Of a stretch of DNA of 32,396 nt, positions 15,767 through 24,943 are shown piece by piece. A program made the translations under genes and the position numbers. This DNA is from Bacteroidales bacterium. GTDB lineage: Bacteria > Bacteroidota > Bacteroidia > Bacteroidales > Muribaculaceae. Where the stretch lies: positions 1 to 32,396 of the forward strand of contig SUXI01000016.1 of the NCBI GenBank assembly GCA_015060975.1, read 5' to 3'. The notes under the pieces are model-generated. The model was not told the DNA's origin. It made no database searches and saw nothing but the letters and a program-made list of their open reading frames with translations. The number at the start of each line of letters is the position of its first letter. Positions within the stretch are counted from its first letter, which is position 1.

Positions 15767-15801
15767 AAAGTGCAAGAACCATTTATCGATTCTTGCACTT
15801 T
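15767..15801. terminator. Bidirectional terminator between ogt and the VWA lipoprotein gene
   Basis: AAAGTGCAAGAA (15767-15778) pairs perfectly with TTCTTGCACTTT (15790-15801) around an 11-nt loop, with A-rich and T-rich flanks. It lies between two convergent genes. Confidence 0.85.
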
Positions 15802-15820
15802 CAATTGTATTGTTTTAGTA

Positions 15821-16969
15821 TTAGAAATTAAATTCCACTCCGGTAAATTCTTTATAAGCCTTAACTGTTCCGTCGTCCGATACAATAGTGATTGTTATTG
15901 TATGTGTGCCACTGCTTAAATCTTGTGTGATATGGAATCTCACTTGACATGAATTAGTGATTGCTCCTGTCACCGGAAGTGATTCCAATGTGAATCCGCG
16001 GAAATCTGATGTCGCATACAATACTGTTCCTCCTGTATATTCTGAGAATAGCCATGGTTTTTCTTTTTGTCCCGAATAACTATAGCTTCCGCCGCTATAA
16101 ACCGTATGGATAGTACCTTTAATCGCATTCCAATTATATATCTCTGATTCAGGATTTACCGACTCTACCGAATAATTATTCTCATAATTTGTTTGGTTAG
16201 GTTCATCGGTGAAATACACATATATTCTGTTTGAACCTTCTCGCCATGCAAAGTTTTCATCGGCAAAACGCAACATTATACCACCACATTCACCTCCGGC
16301 ATTTGAATATTGGTTTGCGCTTGAATATAATGCATCGGCATCATTCCCTCCAAAGCCCACTGTTCGAGATGTCCCTGTGTGATAAGCGCGTGTGAGATAT
16401 GCATGCAATGAATCGACATCGGTAATATTCAATGCTCCATTCACATAACGGTGGTCTATGCCCACGCAACCAAACTTCACATCCATAGCTTGTGACAAAA
16501 TTCCCGACCAGTAAATAATTTTTGATGCTACCGAGTCGGCTTCCTCACTCATACTTCCTGAGTTATCCACCAAGAATACAACGTCGGCCATTGCTTTTGA
16601 AGCATCATTCGACAAATCTTCAGGGTTGACAATGTCAATACTTTTGGGCACGCCATCGATTTCCATCCATATATTTTGTCCGGCAGAGTTTGTGCCATAA
16701 AGTTTCATCCAATCATTATTAGGTGTTCTGATACCTGTCAAACTAAACACAGCTACATCTGAACTGCCTTCACGGGTAGGCGCCGAGATGTTGGGTATTG
16801 ATGTGTTTTTCTCTTCAGGAAGCACCAACGGTGCCGCTGTCGCTTCACTATCGGCAGGGATGCCTGTTAATTCTTCGATTGATTGACCATCACTTTCTTC
16901 ACATGAAGTAAAGCTAAACGCACTCGCTGCTAAAAGCAACATCACACTAAAAATTTTGTTCTTTTTCAT
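15821..16969 (-). CDS. Surface lipoprotein with von Willebrand factor A domain
   Basis: A 382-residue protein. The lipoprotein signal ends FSFTSC, with acylated Cys23 followed by EESD. Acidic residues right after the Cys are the Bacteroidetes surface-export signal. Residues ~125-330 are a VWA domain with an intact MIDAS motif D135-N-S-G-S139 and a later TDEP loop, so it should bind a divalent metal and a protein ligand. The C-terminal ~60 residues (VRFHITQDLSSGTHTITITI, then VKAYKEFTGVEF) form a small beta domain. No MoxR or other VWA partner genes are adjacent, so it is not part of a MoxR/BatA cluster. The role is unknown; adhesion or surface protein assembly is plausible. Confidence 0.82.
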   Translation of the reverse strand: MKKNKIFSVMLLLAASAFSFTSCEESDGQSIEELTGIPADSEATAAPLVLPEEKNTSIPNISAPTREGSSDVAVFSLTGIRTPNNDWMKLYGTNSAGQNIWMEIDGVPKSIDIVNPEDLSNDASKAMADVVFLVDNSGSMSEEADSVASKIIYWSGILSQAMDVKFGCVGIDHRYVNGALNITDVDSLHAYLTRAYHTGTSRTVGFGGNDADALYSSANQYSNAGGECGGIMLRFADENFAWREGSNRIYVYFTDEPNQTNYENNYSVESVNPESEIYNWNAIKGTIHTVYSGGSYSYSGQKEKPWLFSEYTGGTVLYATSDFRGFTLESLPVTGAITNSCQVRFHITQDLSSGTHTITITIVSDDGTVKAYKEFTGVEFNF

Positions 16970-17050
16970 TGTAAATCAAAATTAAGTTATAATAATTAGT
17001 TCATTAAATTTTTTGTTTTGTTTCACCGCCATTAGCGATGATTTACAATG

Positions 17051-17058
17051 CAAAGTTA
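17051..17058 (-). promoter_or_regulatory. -7 box of the VWA lipoprotein promoter
   Basis: On the minus strand TAACTTTG at 17058-17051 matches the -7 consensus, 81 nt before the ATG. No good -33 is seen. Confidence 0.5.
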
Positions 17059-17541
17059 CTTGTGGTTTTGTTTATGGCATAGGCACACATACTCATGAAT
17101 GACGAAACAGTGTGTTTTTCTTATGAAAACATCATTTTTGATGACAAACATCAAAAAAACGAGTTCTAACATTACAAAAATGAATCTTTTGTTGCGACCA
17201 ATAATGTTTTTCAGTATTATAAAGGATTAGATTCTGAAGAAATCTTTAATCTGCATCTAATAATGAATCTTCCAGATTCAAATTCAACTCGACACCATTC
17301 CGTGCATAACCTCTTCGAGCCAATGCACGGCTACATACTAAACATTACCTTCGGAATGCCATTGACCTCCACTTTATGGTGCTTGTAAATCAAAAAAAGA
17401 AATCCCAACCGCATAAATTCAGCAATTGAGACTCTATTTTTATATTCTACCGACTTTTACCGGACGGCAATATTTTTTTATAAGATAGGAGGTGGGGCAT
17501 GATTCAAAAAAAACGCTCCACCTTCTTGTTTTTTGCGCACA
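17059..17541. other. Large intergenic region with several inverted repeats, no gene seen
   Basis: About 480 bp without a credible coding sequence. Visible structure: CATCA-TTTT-TGATG overlapping GATG-ACAAA-CATC near 17128-17155; GAATCT-TCC-AGATTC near 17264-17280; and CCGTGCAT (17300-17307) pairing with ATGCACGG (17323-17330) around a 15-nt loop. No match to the MITE-like repeat was seen. It may hold a small RNA or gene remnant, but I cannot show either. Confidence 0.4.
17490..17523 (-). terminator. Possible terminator after the YifB-type gene
   Basis: AGGTGGGGC (17490-17498) and GCTCCACCT (17515-17523) pair with one mismatch, 18 bp after the stop codon at 17542. The T-run lies in the loop rather than after the stem, so it is a weak call. 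Confidence 0.4.
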
Positions 17542-19095
17542 TTATTTCACAACAAATGTGTTTCCCCACGATGCTCTATCAAGATTGCGATAGGAGATTG
17601 CCTCACGCATGTGAACAGGAGTAATTGCAGGCGAAGCGTCGAGGTCGGCAATAGTGCGTGCCACCTTTAATATGCGGTCGTAGGCGCGTGCCGACATATC
17701 AAACCGGGTCATGGCATCGTGTAATATTTTCTTAGTCACTTCATCAAGTGCACACCATTTTTCAATCATCTTTGAATTCATCTGCGCATTGCAATGGATT
17801 TCTTTTTCATCACTGAAACGAAGCGTTTGAATGGCTCGTGCCGCAATAACCCGTTTGCGTATAGTGGCGCTACTCTCCCCTTTTTGCAACGATGACAATT
17901 CTTCAAACGGCACCGGCAAAATCTCCACTTGCAAGTCAATGCGGTCTAACAACGGACCCGATATGCGGCCAAGATATTTCGACACTTGACCGGGTGCGCA
18001 TGAGCATTGTTTTGTAGGATGGTTATAATATCCACACGGGCAAGGGTTCATTGATGCCACAAGCATAAATCCGGCAGGGTAGTCTATCGTGTATTTTGCG
18101 CGCGCCACGGTTATATGTCGATCCTCAAGAGGCTGACGCATCACCTCAAGCACCGACCGGCTAAACTCGGGAAACTCATCAAGAAACAAAATGCCATTAT
18201 GAGCAAGGCTTATTTCTCCCGGCATTGGATTAGTGCCACCACCTACAAGTGCCACCGGTGATATTGTGTGATGAGGCGAGCGAAACGGTCGCCGGGTCAT
18301 CAACATAGACCCGCCCTTTAGTTTTCCGGCAACAGAATGTATTTTTGTTGTTTCCAAAGCCTCTTGCAAGGTGAGAGGGGGCAATATCGACGGCAACCGT
18401 TTAGCCATCATTGATTTTCCCGCTCCCGGAGGCCCAACAAGAAGGATATTATGACCACCTGCCGAAGCTACTTCAAATGCGCGTTTGACATTCTCTTGAC
18501 CCTTGACCTCATCAAAATCATAATCAAATATATCACTTGCTTTCGCAAACTCCTCTCGAGTATTTACCACAGTGGGCGACAAAGATAGTGTTCCGTTAAA
18601 GAAAGAAATTACTTGCGACAAATTATCAACACCATATACTTCAAGATTATTAACCACAGCGGCTTCGGTAGCGTTGGCTTTAGGCACAATCATGCCTTTA
18701 AACCCCATTTCCCGAGCCTTTATTGCCATTGGCAACACACCTCGAATTGGCAACACTGAGCCATCGAGCGACAGCTCACCCATGATTATAAAATCACCAA
18801 GACGCACAGACTCAAACCTGCTATCGGCGGCAAGTATTCCTATCGCGATAGGCAAATCATAAGCGGCGCCTTCTTTTTTCACATCGGCAGGCGACATATT
18901 CACAACTACCTTGCGGCGCGGAAAATCCTGACCCGAGTGTTTCACCGAAGAAAGTATTCGTTGATAGCTCTCTTTAACGGCTGTATCGGGCAACCCCACT
19001 ATACAATACATTATACCTTGTTCCACCGATACCTCGATAGTAATTAATATTGCATCAATACCGTCAACTGCGGCACCGTATGTTTTAACAAGCAT
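17542..19095 (-). CDS. comM: YifB/ComM-family Mg-chelatase-like AAA+ ATPase
   Basis: 517 residues, typical for the family. The N-terminal ~175 residues are the ChlI/Lon-protease-like domain (MLVKTYGAAVDGIDA, VVNMSPADVKKEGAAYDLPIA, then IIMGELSLDGSV). The AAA+ core has Walker A GPPGAGKS at 221-228 (Lys227) and Walker B ILFLDEFPEF. A zinc-like cluster follows (NPCPCGYYNHPTKQCSC), then the C-terminal lid with the arginine-rich ARAYDRILKVARTIADL. ComM is a hexameric helicase that promotes branch migration during natural transformation in Vibrio and related bacteria. The role here is inferred from family only. The upstream thioredoxin-like lipoprotein gene is 46 bp away on the same strand. Confidence 0.9.
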   Translation of the reverse strand: MLVKTYGAAVDGIDAILITIEVSVEQGIMYCIVGLPDTAVKESYQRILSSVKHSGQDFPRRKVVVNMSPADVKKEGAAYDLPIAIGILAADSRFESVRLGDFIIMGELSLDGSVLPIRGVLPMAIKAREMGFKGMIVPKANATEAAVVNNLEVYGVDNLSQVISFFNGTLSLSPTVVNTREEFAKASDIFDYDFDEVKGQENVKRAFEVASAGGHNILLVGPPGAGKSMMAKRLPSILPPLTLQEALETTKIHSVAGKLKGGSMLMTRRPFRSPHHTISPVALVGGGTNPMPGEISLAHNGILFLDEFPEFSRSVLEVMRQPLEDRHITVARAKYTIDYPAGFMLVASMNPCPCGYYNHPTKQCSCAPGQVSKYLGRISGPLLDRIDLQVEILPVPFEELSSLQKGESSATIRKRVIAARAIQTLRFSDEKEIHCNAQMNSKMIEKWCALDEVTKKILHDAMTRFDMSARAYDRILKVARTIADLDASPAITPVHMREAISYRNLDRASWGNTFVVK

Positions 19096-19141
19096 ATATC
19101 TTATAACTTTTAATTGATATTTTTCAACTTAATGGTAGTTT

Positions 19142-20158
19142 CTAATTTAATTGTTTCGTCACTTCTGTTTCTATATCTTTGATTGACGCTCCTCGATACA
19201 ACTGCCTGCCGGTTGAATCGGCAACAATATAAAATGGCAATCGATAAATCCCCAACCGTTCTATATATGGAGAAGCCGCAGCTCCGACAACCCATCCTTG
19301 TTGCCAGTCAGCACTATCTTTTTTTATTGATTTTTTCCACAGAACAGTATCAGAGTCTAATGATATTTCTAAAATTTGAAGGCGGTTTTTATCATATTTT
19401 TCGCTCAATTCTTTCAATCGCATCGCTATATTATCTTTATTGCGCGAAAAATCATCGGAAAACGCCAATAGCGTATATGACGCATTTCGTGAAGACAATG
19501 TTGCAGTAGTGTCATTCCTACTAAAATATGATATAAAATGCACATTATCATTGGTTTTCACATTGTTTTCCCGCTCAAGCATAGCTTCATATCCTGCTAC
19601 AAGCGATTGCGGTCGAGCCTCGGGGGCAATTGATGACAGCAATTTCATTGCTTCGACCGAATTTTCCATCGTAATATATTGCGACATTAATAATAATGTT
19701 GACAACACATCGGCTTTGTTATTATTAATATATTGAGCCACGACAGCATTTATCTCTTTTGAGTCACCCGAGTCTATTACCGCCGAGTTTTCCCTCAAGA
19801 ATTTAATCCACCTCTCCGAAACCTCGTTTCCTGTAACCTCCGATTTATTGGGTTCGGCAAGATTAAACTTACACTCAATATTATCACCCGCTTCCACATA
19901 AATTCTTCCAAAAAATAATTTTTCGGGGGTATAAAATTCAATAACCGCAGGTTCCTTCAATTTGATTTCAAACTCAAACTTACCTTTCTTTAATGGCTCG
20001 GTCAAATAGTTAACCTTATCATCGGCACAATATATAACTCTCACCTCTGTAATGTCGGCACCAGTAATCTTTCCTTCTATTGTTGCTTTTGAAGTATCGC
20101 CACATGCGCATAACGCCAATAACATTACCAATGAAAACAAATATTCTATTTTTCTCAT
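19142..20158 (-). CDS. Lipoprotein with DUF4369-like N-terminus and thioredoxin fold lacking the CxxC
   Basis: From ATG at 20158, 338 residues with lipobox LALCAC (Cys19), followed by GDTSK. An upstream ATG at 20212 adds 18 residues ahead of the signal peptide and overlaps the -33/-7 promoter, so I reject it. Residues ~25-105 resemble DUF4369 (TIEGKITGADITEVRVIY, FEFEIKLKEPAVIEFY). The middle is helical. The last ~130 residues have a thioredoxin-like fold (YTLLAFSDDFSRNKDNI, then RLPFYIVADSTGRQLYRG with the cis-Pro). At the usual CxxC position the sequence reads SDDF, so it cannot act as a dithiol oxidoreductase. It may be a chaperone-like or structural relative of TlpA-type proteins. Confidence 0.8.
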   Translation of the reverse strand: MRKIEYLFSLVMLLALCACGDTSKATIEGKITGADITEVRVIYCADDKVNYLTEPLKKGKFEFEIKLKEPAVIEFYTPEKLFFGRIYVEAGDNIECKFNLAEPNKSEVTGNEVSERWIKFLRENSAVIDSGDSKEINAVVAQYINNNKADVLSTLLLMSQYITMENSVEAMKLLSSIAPEARPQSLVAGYEAMLERENNVKTNDNVHFISYFSRNDTTATLSSRNASYTLLAFSDDFSRNKDNIAMRLKELSEKYDKNRLQILEISLDSDTVLWKKSIKKDSADWQQGWVVGAAASPYIERLGIYRLPFYIVADSTGRQLYRGASIKDIETEVTKQLN

Positions 20159-20177
20159 TTTTTTAAAATTTATGCAA

Positions 20178-20209
20178 CAAAAATACAAATAATAACCGCT
20201 CTTTACAAA
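20178..20209 (-). promoter_or_regulatory. Promoter of the thioredoxin-like lipoprotein gene
   Basis: On the minus strand TTTG at 20209-20206, a 20-bp spacer, and TATTTTTG at 20185-20178 match the consensus, 19 nt before the ATG at 20158. Confidence 0.65.
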
Positions 20210-20316
20210 CAAAAGAATATCTAAAAACGCTTCATAATTACCCTTAAGACATAAATTCCTTAATAAAATTAGATAGTTTTATTATAATTCGTGTGCAATT
20301 AGTCACGATTTTATAC

Positions 20317-20324
20317 TAAATTTG
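20317..20324 (+). promoter_or_regulatory. -7 box of the yqeY promoter
   Basis: TAAATTTG is a perfect -7 match. The ATG at 20339 would leave a leader of only a few nucleotides, while ATG 20351 leaves about 20, which supports the latter. Confidence 0.6.
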
Positions 20325-20350
20325 CAGTTTAGAAACAAATGGCTGATATT

Positions 20351-20800
20351 ATGGATATTTTTGAAAAAATCGGAGCCGATATAAAAGCAGCTATGTTGGC
20401 TCGTGACAAAGTGAGATTAGAGGCTCTTCGTGGCATTAAAAAGGAATTCCTTGAAGCTAAAACAGCAAAAGGCGGTGATGGCACATTGAGTGATGATGCC
20501 GCAATGAAAGTGCTTGTCAAGATGGTAAAACAACGCAAAGAAAGCGCGCGCATATATGAAGAACAAAATCGTCCCGAACTCGCCGAAAGCGAACTCGCCG
20601 AAGCCGCTGTTATCGAAGAATATCTTCCCAAGCAGTTGAGCGAAGAAGAACTTACCGCCGAATTGAAAAAAATCATCGAGCAAGTTGGTGCCACTTCTGC
20701 CAAAGAAATGGGTAAAGTTATGGGCGTGGCAAGCAAGTCTCTCGCAGGTCGTGCTGACGGACGCTTGATTTCAGCAAAAGTAAAAGAACTGCTTGCATAA
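20351..20800 (+). CDS. yqeY: GatB/YqeY domain protein
   Basis: 149 residues from ATG 20351 (MDIFEKIGADIKAAMLARDK), the family's typical length and start; ATG at 20339 would add MADI. All-helical, with the conserved LEALRGIKKEFLEAKTAKG near the N-terminus, VKQRKESARIYEEQNRPELAE in the middle, and EYLPKQLSEEE followed by MGKVMGVASKSLAGRADGR at the end. The C-terminal part is homologous to the tail of the GatB amidotransferase subunit, which contacts tRNA. YqeY itself is of unknown function; a tRNA-related role is an inference. It is followed by a copy of the MITE-like repeat. Confidence 0.88.
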   Translation: MDIFEKIGADIKAAMLARDKVRLEALRGIKKEFLEAKTAKGGDGTLSDDAAMKVLVKMVKQRKESARIYEEQNRPELAESELAEAAVIEEYLPKQLSEEELTAELKKIIEQVGATSAKEMGKVMGVASKSLAGRADGRLISAKVKELLA

Positions 20801-20818
20801 TTTATCCTGAAATATAAA

Positions 20819-21086
20819 GGGAACTTCTATAAATTGCTTTGTGAAGATTTATGAATTTTATTTGAGCGGTTTTTTGTTTTTTTGTTGAATGAGCATAGCA
20901 AGCTATGCGATTGAAACAAAGACAAAAAGATGCCAAAGAAAAAGTTGCGGTTCAGCGAATAGAGAATAAAGTTTGCATTTGTTCTTTTGAGCGAAAGCAA
21001 CTTGGACGAAGTCAACCATAAAGCACACAAAAGAACGTTCCAAATAACTACTGTTTAATTAATTCGTGGAATTTATAGAAATTCCC
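20819..21086 (+). repeat. MITE-like repeat, copy B (268 bp)
   Basis: The longest copy. Its ends GGGAACTTCTATAAATT and AATTTATAGAAATTCCC form terminal inverted repeats with one mismatch in 17. Inside are GCATAGC-AA-GCTATGC and, in a 75-bp segment missing from copy A, AAGTTGC ... GCAACTT. It occupies nearly all of the 301 bp between yqeY and serS and ends 15 bp before the serS ATG, so it is part of the serS leader or promoter region. No -7 box of the usual form is visible after it. The 67-residue minus-strand frame within it is not credible. Confidence 0.78.
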
Positions 21087-21101
21087 TAAAAACAAAAAAA
21101 T

Positions 21102-22373
21102 ATGCTTACTATTGCTCAAATTAAAGAAAATCCCCAATATATCATTGAACGCCTTGCCGTAAAAGGCTTCAACGGCACTAATGATATTAATAAAATCCTT
21201 GAATTAGACAACAAACGTCGTGAGCTTCAACTCAATAACGACAATCAGGCTGCCGAACTCAACAAATACGCCGCCACTATCGGCAAATTAATGAAAGAGG
21301 GCAAAAAAGATGAGGCACAAGAAGCTAAAAATGCTGTTGCCGCACTCAAAGAATCTCAAAAAGGCATTGCCGAACAACTTGCCGCAGTGGAAGATGAAAT
21401 CAAAAACATTCTTCTCTCAATCCCTAACATTCCTTGTGAAATGGTGCCCGAAGGCCGCACTGCCGAGGACAATGTTGTGGAAAAAGAGGGTGGCGTGATG
21501 CCTAACCTTGGCGAAGACGCACTCCCACACTGGGATCTTGCAAAGAAATATAACCTCATTGACTTTGACTTGGGTGTGAAAATCACCGGAGCCGGATTCC
21601 CTGTATATATTGGCAAGGGCGCTCGTTTGCAACGTGCCCTTATCCAATTCTTCCTCGACCAAGCCGGAGAATCGGGATATCTTGAAGTGCAACCTCCATA
21701 CGTTGTTAATGAAGCATCGGGCTATGGCACAGGGCAACTCCCCGACAAAGAAGGGCAAATGTATCATTGTCAGCTCGACAACCTATATCTTATCCCCACT
21801 GCCGAAGTACCTGTTACAAACATCTATCGTGATGTGATTCTCACCGACGACAAATTGCCGGTTAAAAATTGTGCTTATTCGGCTTGTTTCCGTCGCGAGG
21901 CAGGTAGCTATGGTAAAGATGTGCGCGGGTTGAATCGCCTGCACCAATTTGACAAGGTAGAAATTGTGCGCATAGAAAAACCCGAAAATTCATACGCAGC
22001 CCTTGAAGAAATGAAAGACCATGTGCAAGTATTGCTCGACAAACTCGGTTTGCCTTGGCACATCCTTCGCCTTTGTGGTGGCGACATGAGCTTTACATCG
22101 GCTATCACATTCGACTTTGAAGTGTATTCTGCCGCTCAAAAACGCTGGCTCGAAGTGTCATCGGTTTCTAACTTTGAAACATACCAAGCCAACCGCTTGA
22201 AATGTCGTTATCGTGGCGAAGACAAAAAAACACGTCTATGCCACACCCTCAACGGCTCGGCTCTCGCATTGCCTCGCATAATGGCAGCATTGCTCGAAAA
22301 CAACCAAACACCCCAAGGCATCATAGTGCCCGAGTGCTTGCGCCGTTACACAGGCTTCGACATTATCGACTGA
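21102..22373 (+). CDS. serS: Seryl-tRNA synthetase
   Basis: 423 residues, typical. It charges tRNA-Ser (and tRNA-Sec where present) with serine. The N-terminal ~105 residues are the two-helix coiled-coil arm that contacts the tRNA extra arm (ELDNKRRELQLNNDNQAAEL, then ALKESQKGIAEQLAAVEDEI). The class II core has motif 2 at F263-RREAGSYGKDVRGLNRLHQF and motif 3 TLNGSALALPRIMAALLEN. TAEVPVTNIY, the serine-binding stretch, is also present. An MITE-like repeat lies directly upstream and a strong terminator follows, so it is monocistronic. Confidence 0.97.
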   Translation: MLTIAQIKENPQYIIERLAVKGFNGTNDINKILELDNKRRELQLNNDNQAAELNKYAATIGKLMKEGKKDEAQEAKNAVAALKESQKGIAEQLAAVEDEIKNILLSIPNIPCEMVPEGRTAEDNVVEKEGGVMPNLGEDALPHWDLAKKYNLIDFDLGVKITGAGFPVYIGKGARLQRALIQFFLDQAGESGYLEVQPPYVVNEASGYGTGQLPDKEGQMYHCQLDNLYLIPTAEVPVTNIYRDVILTDDKLPVKNCAYSACFRREAGSYGKDVRGLNRLHQFDKVEIVRIEKPENSYAALEEMKDHVQVLLDKLGLPWHILRLCGGDMSFTSAITFDFEVYSAAQKRWLEVSSVSNFETYQANRLKCRYRGEDKKTRLCHTLNGSALALPRIMAALLENNQTPQGIIVPECLRRYTGFDIID

Positions 22374-22395
22374 TTTATCAAATAGCATAATGCTT

Positions 22396-22433
22396 AAAAC
22401 GCAGTGGGACAATCCCATTGCGTTTTGTTTTTC
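22396..22433 (+). terminator. Terminator of serS
   Basis: AAAACGCAGTGGGA (22396-22409) pairs with TCCCATTGCGTTTT (22413-22426) with one wobble and a 3-nt loop, then TGTTTTTC. Confidence 0.9.
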
Positions 22434-22548
22434 TCGGCATTTTCAACACCAATACCACATAAAGCTCTAAAACATTTTGCATTTTATCATTTTTACATAC
22501 GCCAATTTGACAATACAAAATCAAAATCGACTATTTACTGCCCAAAAT

Positions 22549-22579
22549 TTTGTATTTACAGCATATTTTTGTAATTTTG
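22549..22579 (+). promoter_or_regulatory. Promoter of asd
   Basis: TTTG (22549-22552), a 19-bp spacer and TAATTTTG (22572-22579) match the consensus; the ATG is 28 nt downstream. Confidence 0.75.
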
Positions 22580-22607
22580 CGCAAAATTTAATGATTTTAT
22601 TAGAAAA

Positions 22608-23615
22608 ATGAAAGTAGCAATCGTTGGCGCAAGTGGCGCGGTAGGTCAAGAGTTTTTAAGAGTACTTGACGAACAAAATTTCCCTCTCGATGAATTAGTG
22701 CTTTTCGGCTCAAGCCGTAGTGCAGGTAAAACATATACATTCCGCGGAAAAGAAATCACGGTAAAAGAGCTTAAACATAACGACGATTTTAAGGATATAG
22801 ACATCGCCTTTACATCGGCAGGCGCCGGTACATCAAAAGAATTTGCCGAAACAATCACAAAGTATGGCACAATAATGATTGACAACTCTAGCGCATTCCG
22901 CATGGACGAAGATGTGCCCTTGGTTGTTCCCGAAGTGAATGGCGACGATGCATTCAACACTCCGCGCAATATTATTGCCAACCCCAACTGCACCACTATT
23001 CAAATGGTTGTAGCCCTCAAACCACTCAACGACATATCGCCTATCAAGCGAGTGCATGTGGCTACTTACCAAGCCGCAAGTGGAGCCGGTGCAGCTGCGA
23101 TGGCTGAATTGGTGAAACAATATGCCCAACTTCAAAATAGTGAAGAGCCAACCGTTGAAAAATTTGCTTATCAGTTGGCTTACAATGTAATACCCCATGT
23201 CGATGTATTCCTTGACAATGGCTACACCAAAGAAGAGATGAAAATGTATCACGAAACAAAGAAAATCATGCACTGCCCCAACCTCGATGTAAGTGCTACA
23301 TGTGTGCGTGTGCCTGTGATGCGTGCTCACTCCGAAGCAATTTGGATTGAAACCGAAGCACCCATCTCGGTTGAGCAAGCTCGTGAAGCATTTGCCAAGG
23401 GCGAAGGTCTTGTCGTTGTTGATGACCCTGCCAACAAGAAATACCCCATGCCTCTTGAAATAGCCAACCAAGACCCGGTATATGTTGGTCGCATTCGCAA
23501 AGATATCACCAATGAAAACGGACTTTCATTTTGGGTTGTAGGCGACCAAATCAAGAAAGGCGCAGCGCTTAACGCCGTGCAAATCGCTTTATACATGATT
23601 GCAAATAAAAAATAA
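22608..23615 (+). CDS. asd: Aspartate-semialdehyde dehydrogenase
   Basis: 335 residues, typical. It reduces aspartyl-4-phosphate to aspartate semialdehyde with NADPH, the branch point to lysine/diaminopimelate, threonine and methionine. The Rossmann start [18 protein letters not shown] carries the NADP loop, and SSRSAGK binds the 2'-phosphate. The catalytic Cys128 is in [22 protein letters not shown] and [16 protein letters not shown] (acid-base His) complete the active site. It stands alone between its own promoter and a strong terminator. Confidence 0.96.
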   Translation: MKVAIVGASGAVGQEFLRVLDEQNFPLDELVLFGSSRSAGKTYTFRGKEITVKELKHNDDFKDIDIAFTSAGAGTSKEFAETITKYGTIMIDNSSAFRMDEDVPLVVPEVNGDDAFNTPRNIIANPNCTTIQMVVALKPLNDISPIKRVHVATYQAASGAGAAAMAELVKQYAQLQNSEEPTVEKFAYQLAYNVIPHVDVFLDNGYTKEEMKMYHETKKIMHCPNLDVSATCVRVPVMRAHSEAIWIETEAPISVEQAREAFAKGEGLVVVDDPANKKYPMPLEIANQDPVYVGRIRKDITNENGLSFWVVGDQIKKGAALNAVQIALYMIANKK

Positions 23616-23652
23616 CAACTTTATTCCTAAATAGTAATTCTCTTACCATAAC

Positions 23653-23698
23653 AACGCCCGAGCCGAAAACACCTTCGGTTTGGGCGTTTTTTCTTTTT
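23653..23698 (+). terminator. Terminator of asd
   Basis: AACGCCCGAGCCGAA (23653-23667) pairs with TTCGGTTTGGGCGTT (23674-23688) with two wobbles and a 6-nt loop, then a T-run. Confidence 0.92.
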
Positions 23699-23830
23699 TG
23701 CACATTTCATAACTTTTATTTGAAGAATTATATGTAACTTAGCAAGTTGGAAAATAGAGAAAAAGTGAAACACCTTAGCAATTACAAGGCATAATCACTT
23801 GATTACCCACAAGTTATCATAAAAAACAAA

Positions 23831-24940
23831 ATGAAAGAACATAAAAAAATAAGGGTAGGAATCACCCACGGAGACATCAACGGCATAGGATATGAGGTAA
23901 TTCTCAAAGCTTTAGAAGACCCTCACATGCTAGACATTTGTACACCCATAATATATGGCTCGGCTAAAATAGTTGCATTCTACCGCAAAAATCTCGATTT
24001 GCCGCAATTCCCCATGGGACAAATTGCCGGCGCTGTCGATGCTCGAGATGGAGCATGCAACATTATCAATGTTGTGGGAGAAGACACTCAATTAGAGCCG
24101 GGGAAATCGACCGAAACAGCCGGAAAAGCCGCATTTGCGGCTCTTGAACAAGCTGTTGCCGATTTACGCAACAACACAATCGACGCACTAATAACAGCGC
24201 CAATCAATAAAGATAATATTCAAAGCGACATCTTCTCTTTCCCGGGGCACACCGAATATCTTGAAGCATCACTCGGAAACGGAGATAAAGCATTAATGAT
24301 TCTTTGCAACGAAAATGTGAGAGTCGCTCTTGTGACCACACACACACCAATTGCAAAAGTTCCCGAAGCAATTACTAAGGAAAATATCATTGAAAAACTT
24401 ACAATTTTCAACAATTCTCTTAAAAATGACTTCGGCATTGACCGTCCCCGCATCGCCGTATTGTCTCTTAATCCTCATGCCGGAGAAAATGGGTTATTGG
24501 GCAAAGAGGAGCAAGAAATAATAATTCCGGCGATAGAAGACGCCAACGAAAATAAAATAATGTGCTTTGGTCCATACGCAGCCGACGGATTATTCGGGAG
24601 CGGACAATACTCAAAATTTGACGGGATTCTTGCTATGTATCACGACCAAGGGCTCATTCCTTTTAAGACATTAGCAATGGAAAACGGGGTAAATTTCACT
24701 GCCGGACTAAAATATGTGCGCACCTCCCCCGACCATGGCACAGGATATGACATTGCCGGGAAAGGCTTGGCCAACGAGATTTCAATGCGCGAAGCCATTT
24801 ATAATGCAATAGACATTGTTAAATGCCGTCGAAACGAGGCCTACATACATCGCAATCCTTTACGCCGCCAATATTTTGACAAGAGTAATGATAATGTTGT
24901 ATTGGATCTTTCAAAAGATGACAGCAACGACTTTAATTAA
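23831..24940 (+). CDS. pdxA: 4-hydroxythreonine-4-phosphate dehydrogenase
   Basis: 369 residues, about 40 longer than E. coli PdxA, with a Bacteroidetes-type C-terminal extension (RRQYFDKSNDNVVLDLSKDD). It oxidises 4-phosphohydroxy-L-threonine in the DXP-dependent pathway to pyridoxal phosphate. The three metal-binding His residues are in PGHTEYLE (His140), LNPHAGENG (His216) and MYHDQGLIPFKTL (His271). The N-terminus RVGITHGDINGIGYEVI is typical. RTSPDHGTGYDIAGKG closes the active site. No pdxJ is adjacent. Upstream TAACTTAG at 23735-23742 is a weak -7 candidate. Confidence 0.95.
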   Translation: MKEHKKIRVGITHGDINGIGYEVILKALEDPHMLDICTPIIYGSAKIVAFYRKNLDLPQFPMGQIAGAVDARDGACNIINVVGEDTQLEPGKSTETAGKAAFAALEQAVADLRNNTIDALITAPINKDNIQSDIFSFPGHTEYLEASLGNGDKALMILCNENVRVALVTTHTPIAKVPEAITKENIIEKLTIFNNSLKNDFGIDRPRIAVLSLNPHAGENGLLGKEEQEIIIPAIEDANENKIMCFGPYAADGLFGSGQYSKFDGILAMYHDQGLIPFKTLAMENGVNFTAGLKYVRTSPDHGTGYDIAGKGLANEISMREAIYNAIDIVKCRRNEAYIHRNPLRRQYFDKSNDNVVLDLSKDDSNDFN

Positions 24941-24943
24941 ACT

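Noticed and set aside
20827..21030. 67-codon minus-strand frame between yqeY and serS
   Set aside because: It lies wholly inside the repeat copy B, and its extra middle part is absent from copy A; probably not translated.
22833..23471. 212-codon frame antisense to asd
   Set aside because: Shadow of a conserved enzyme gene; rich in Cys, His and Phe without a domain pattern.
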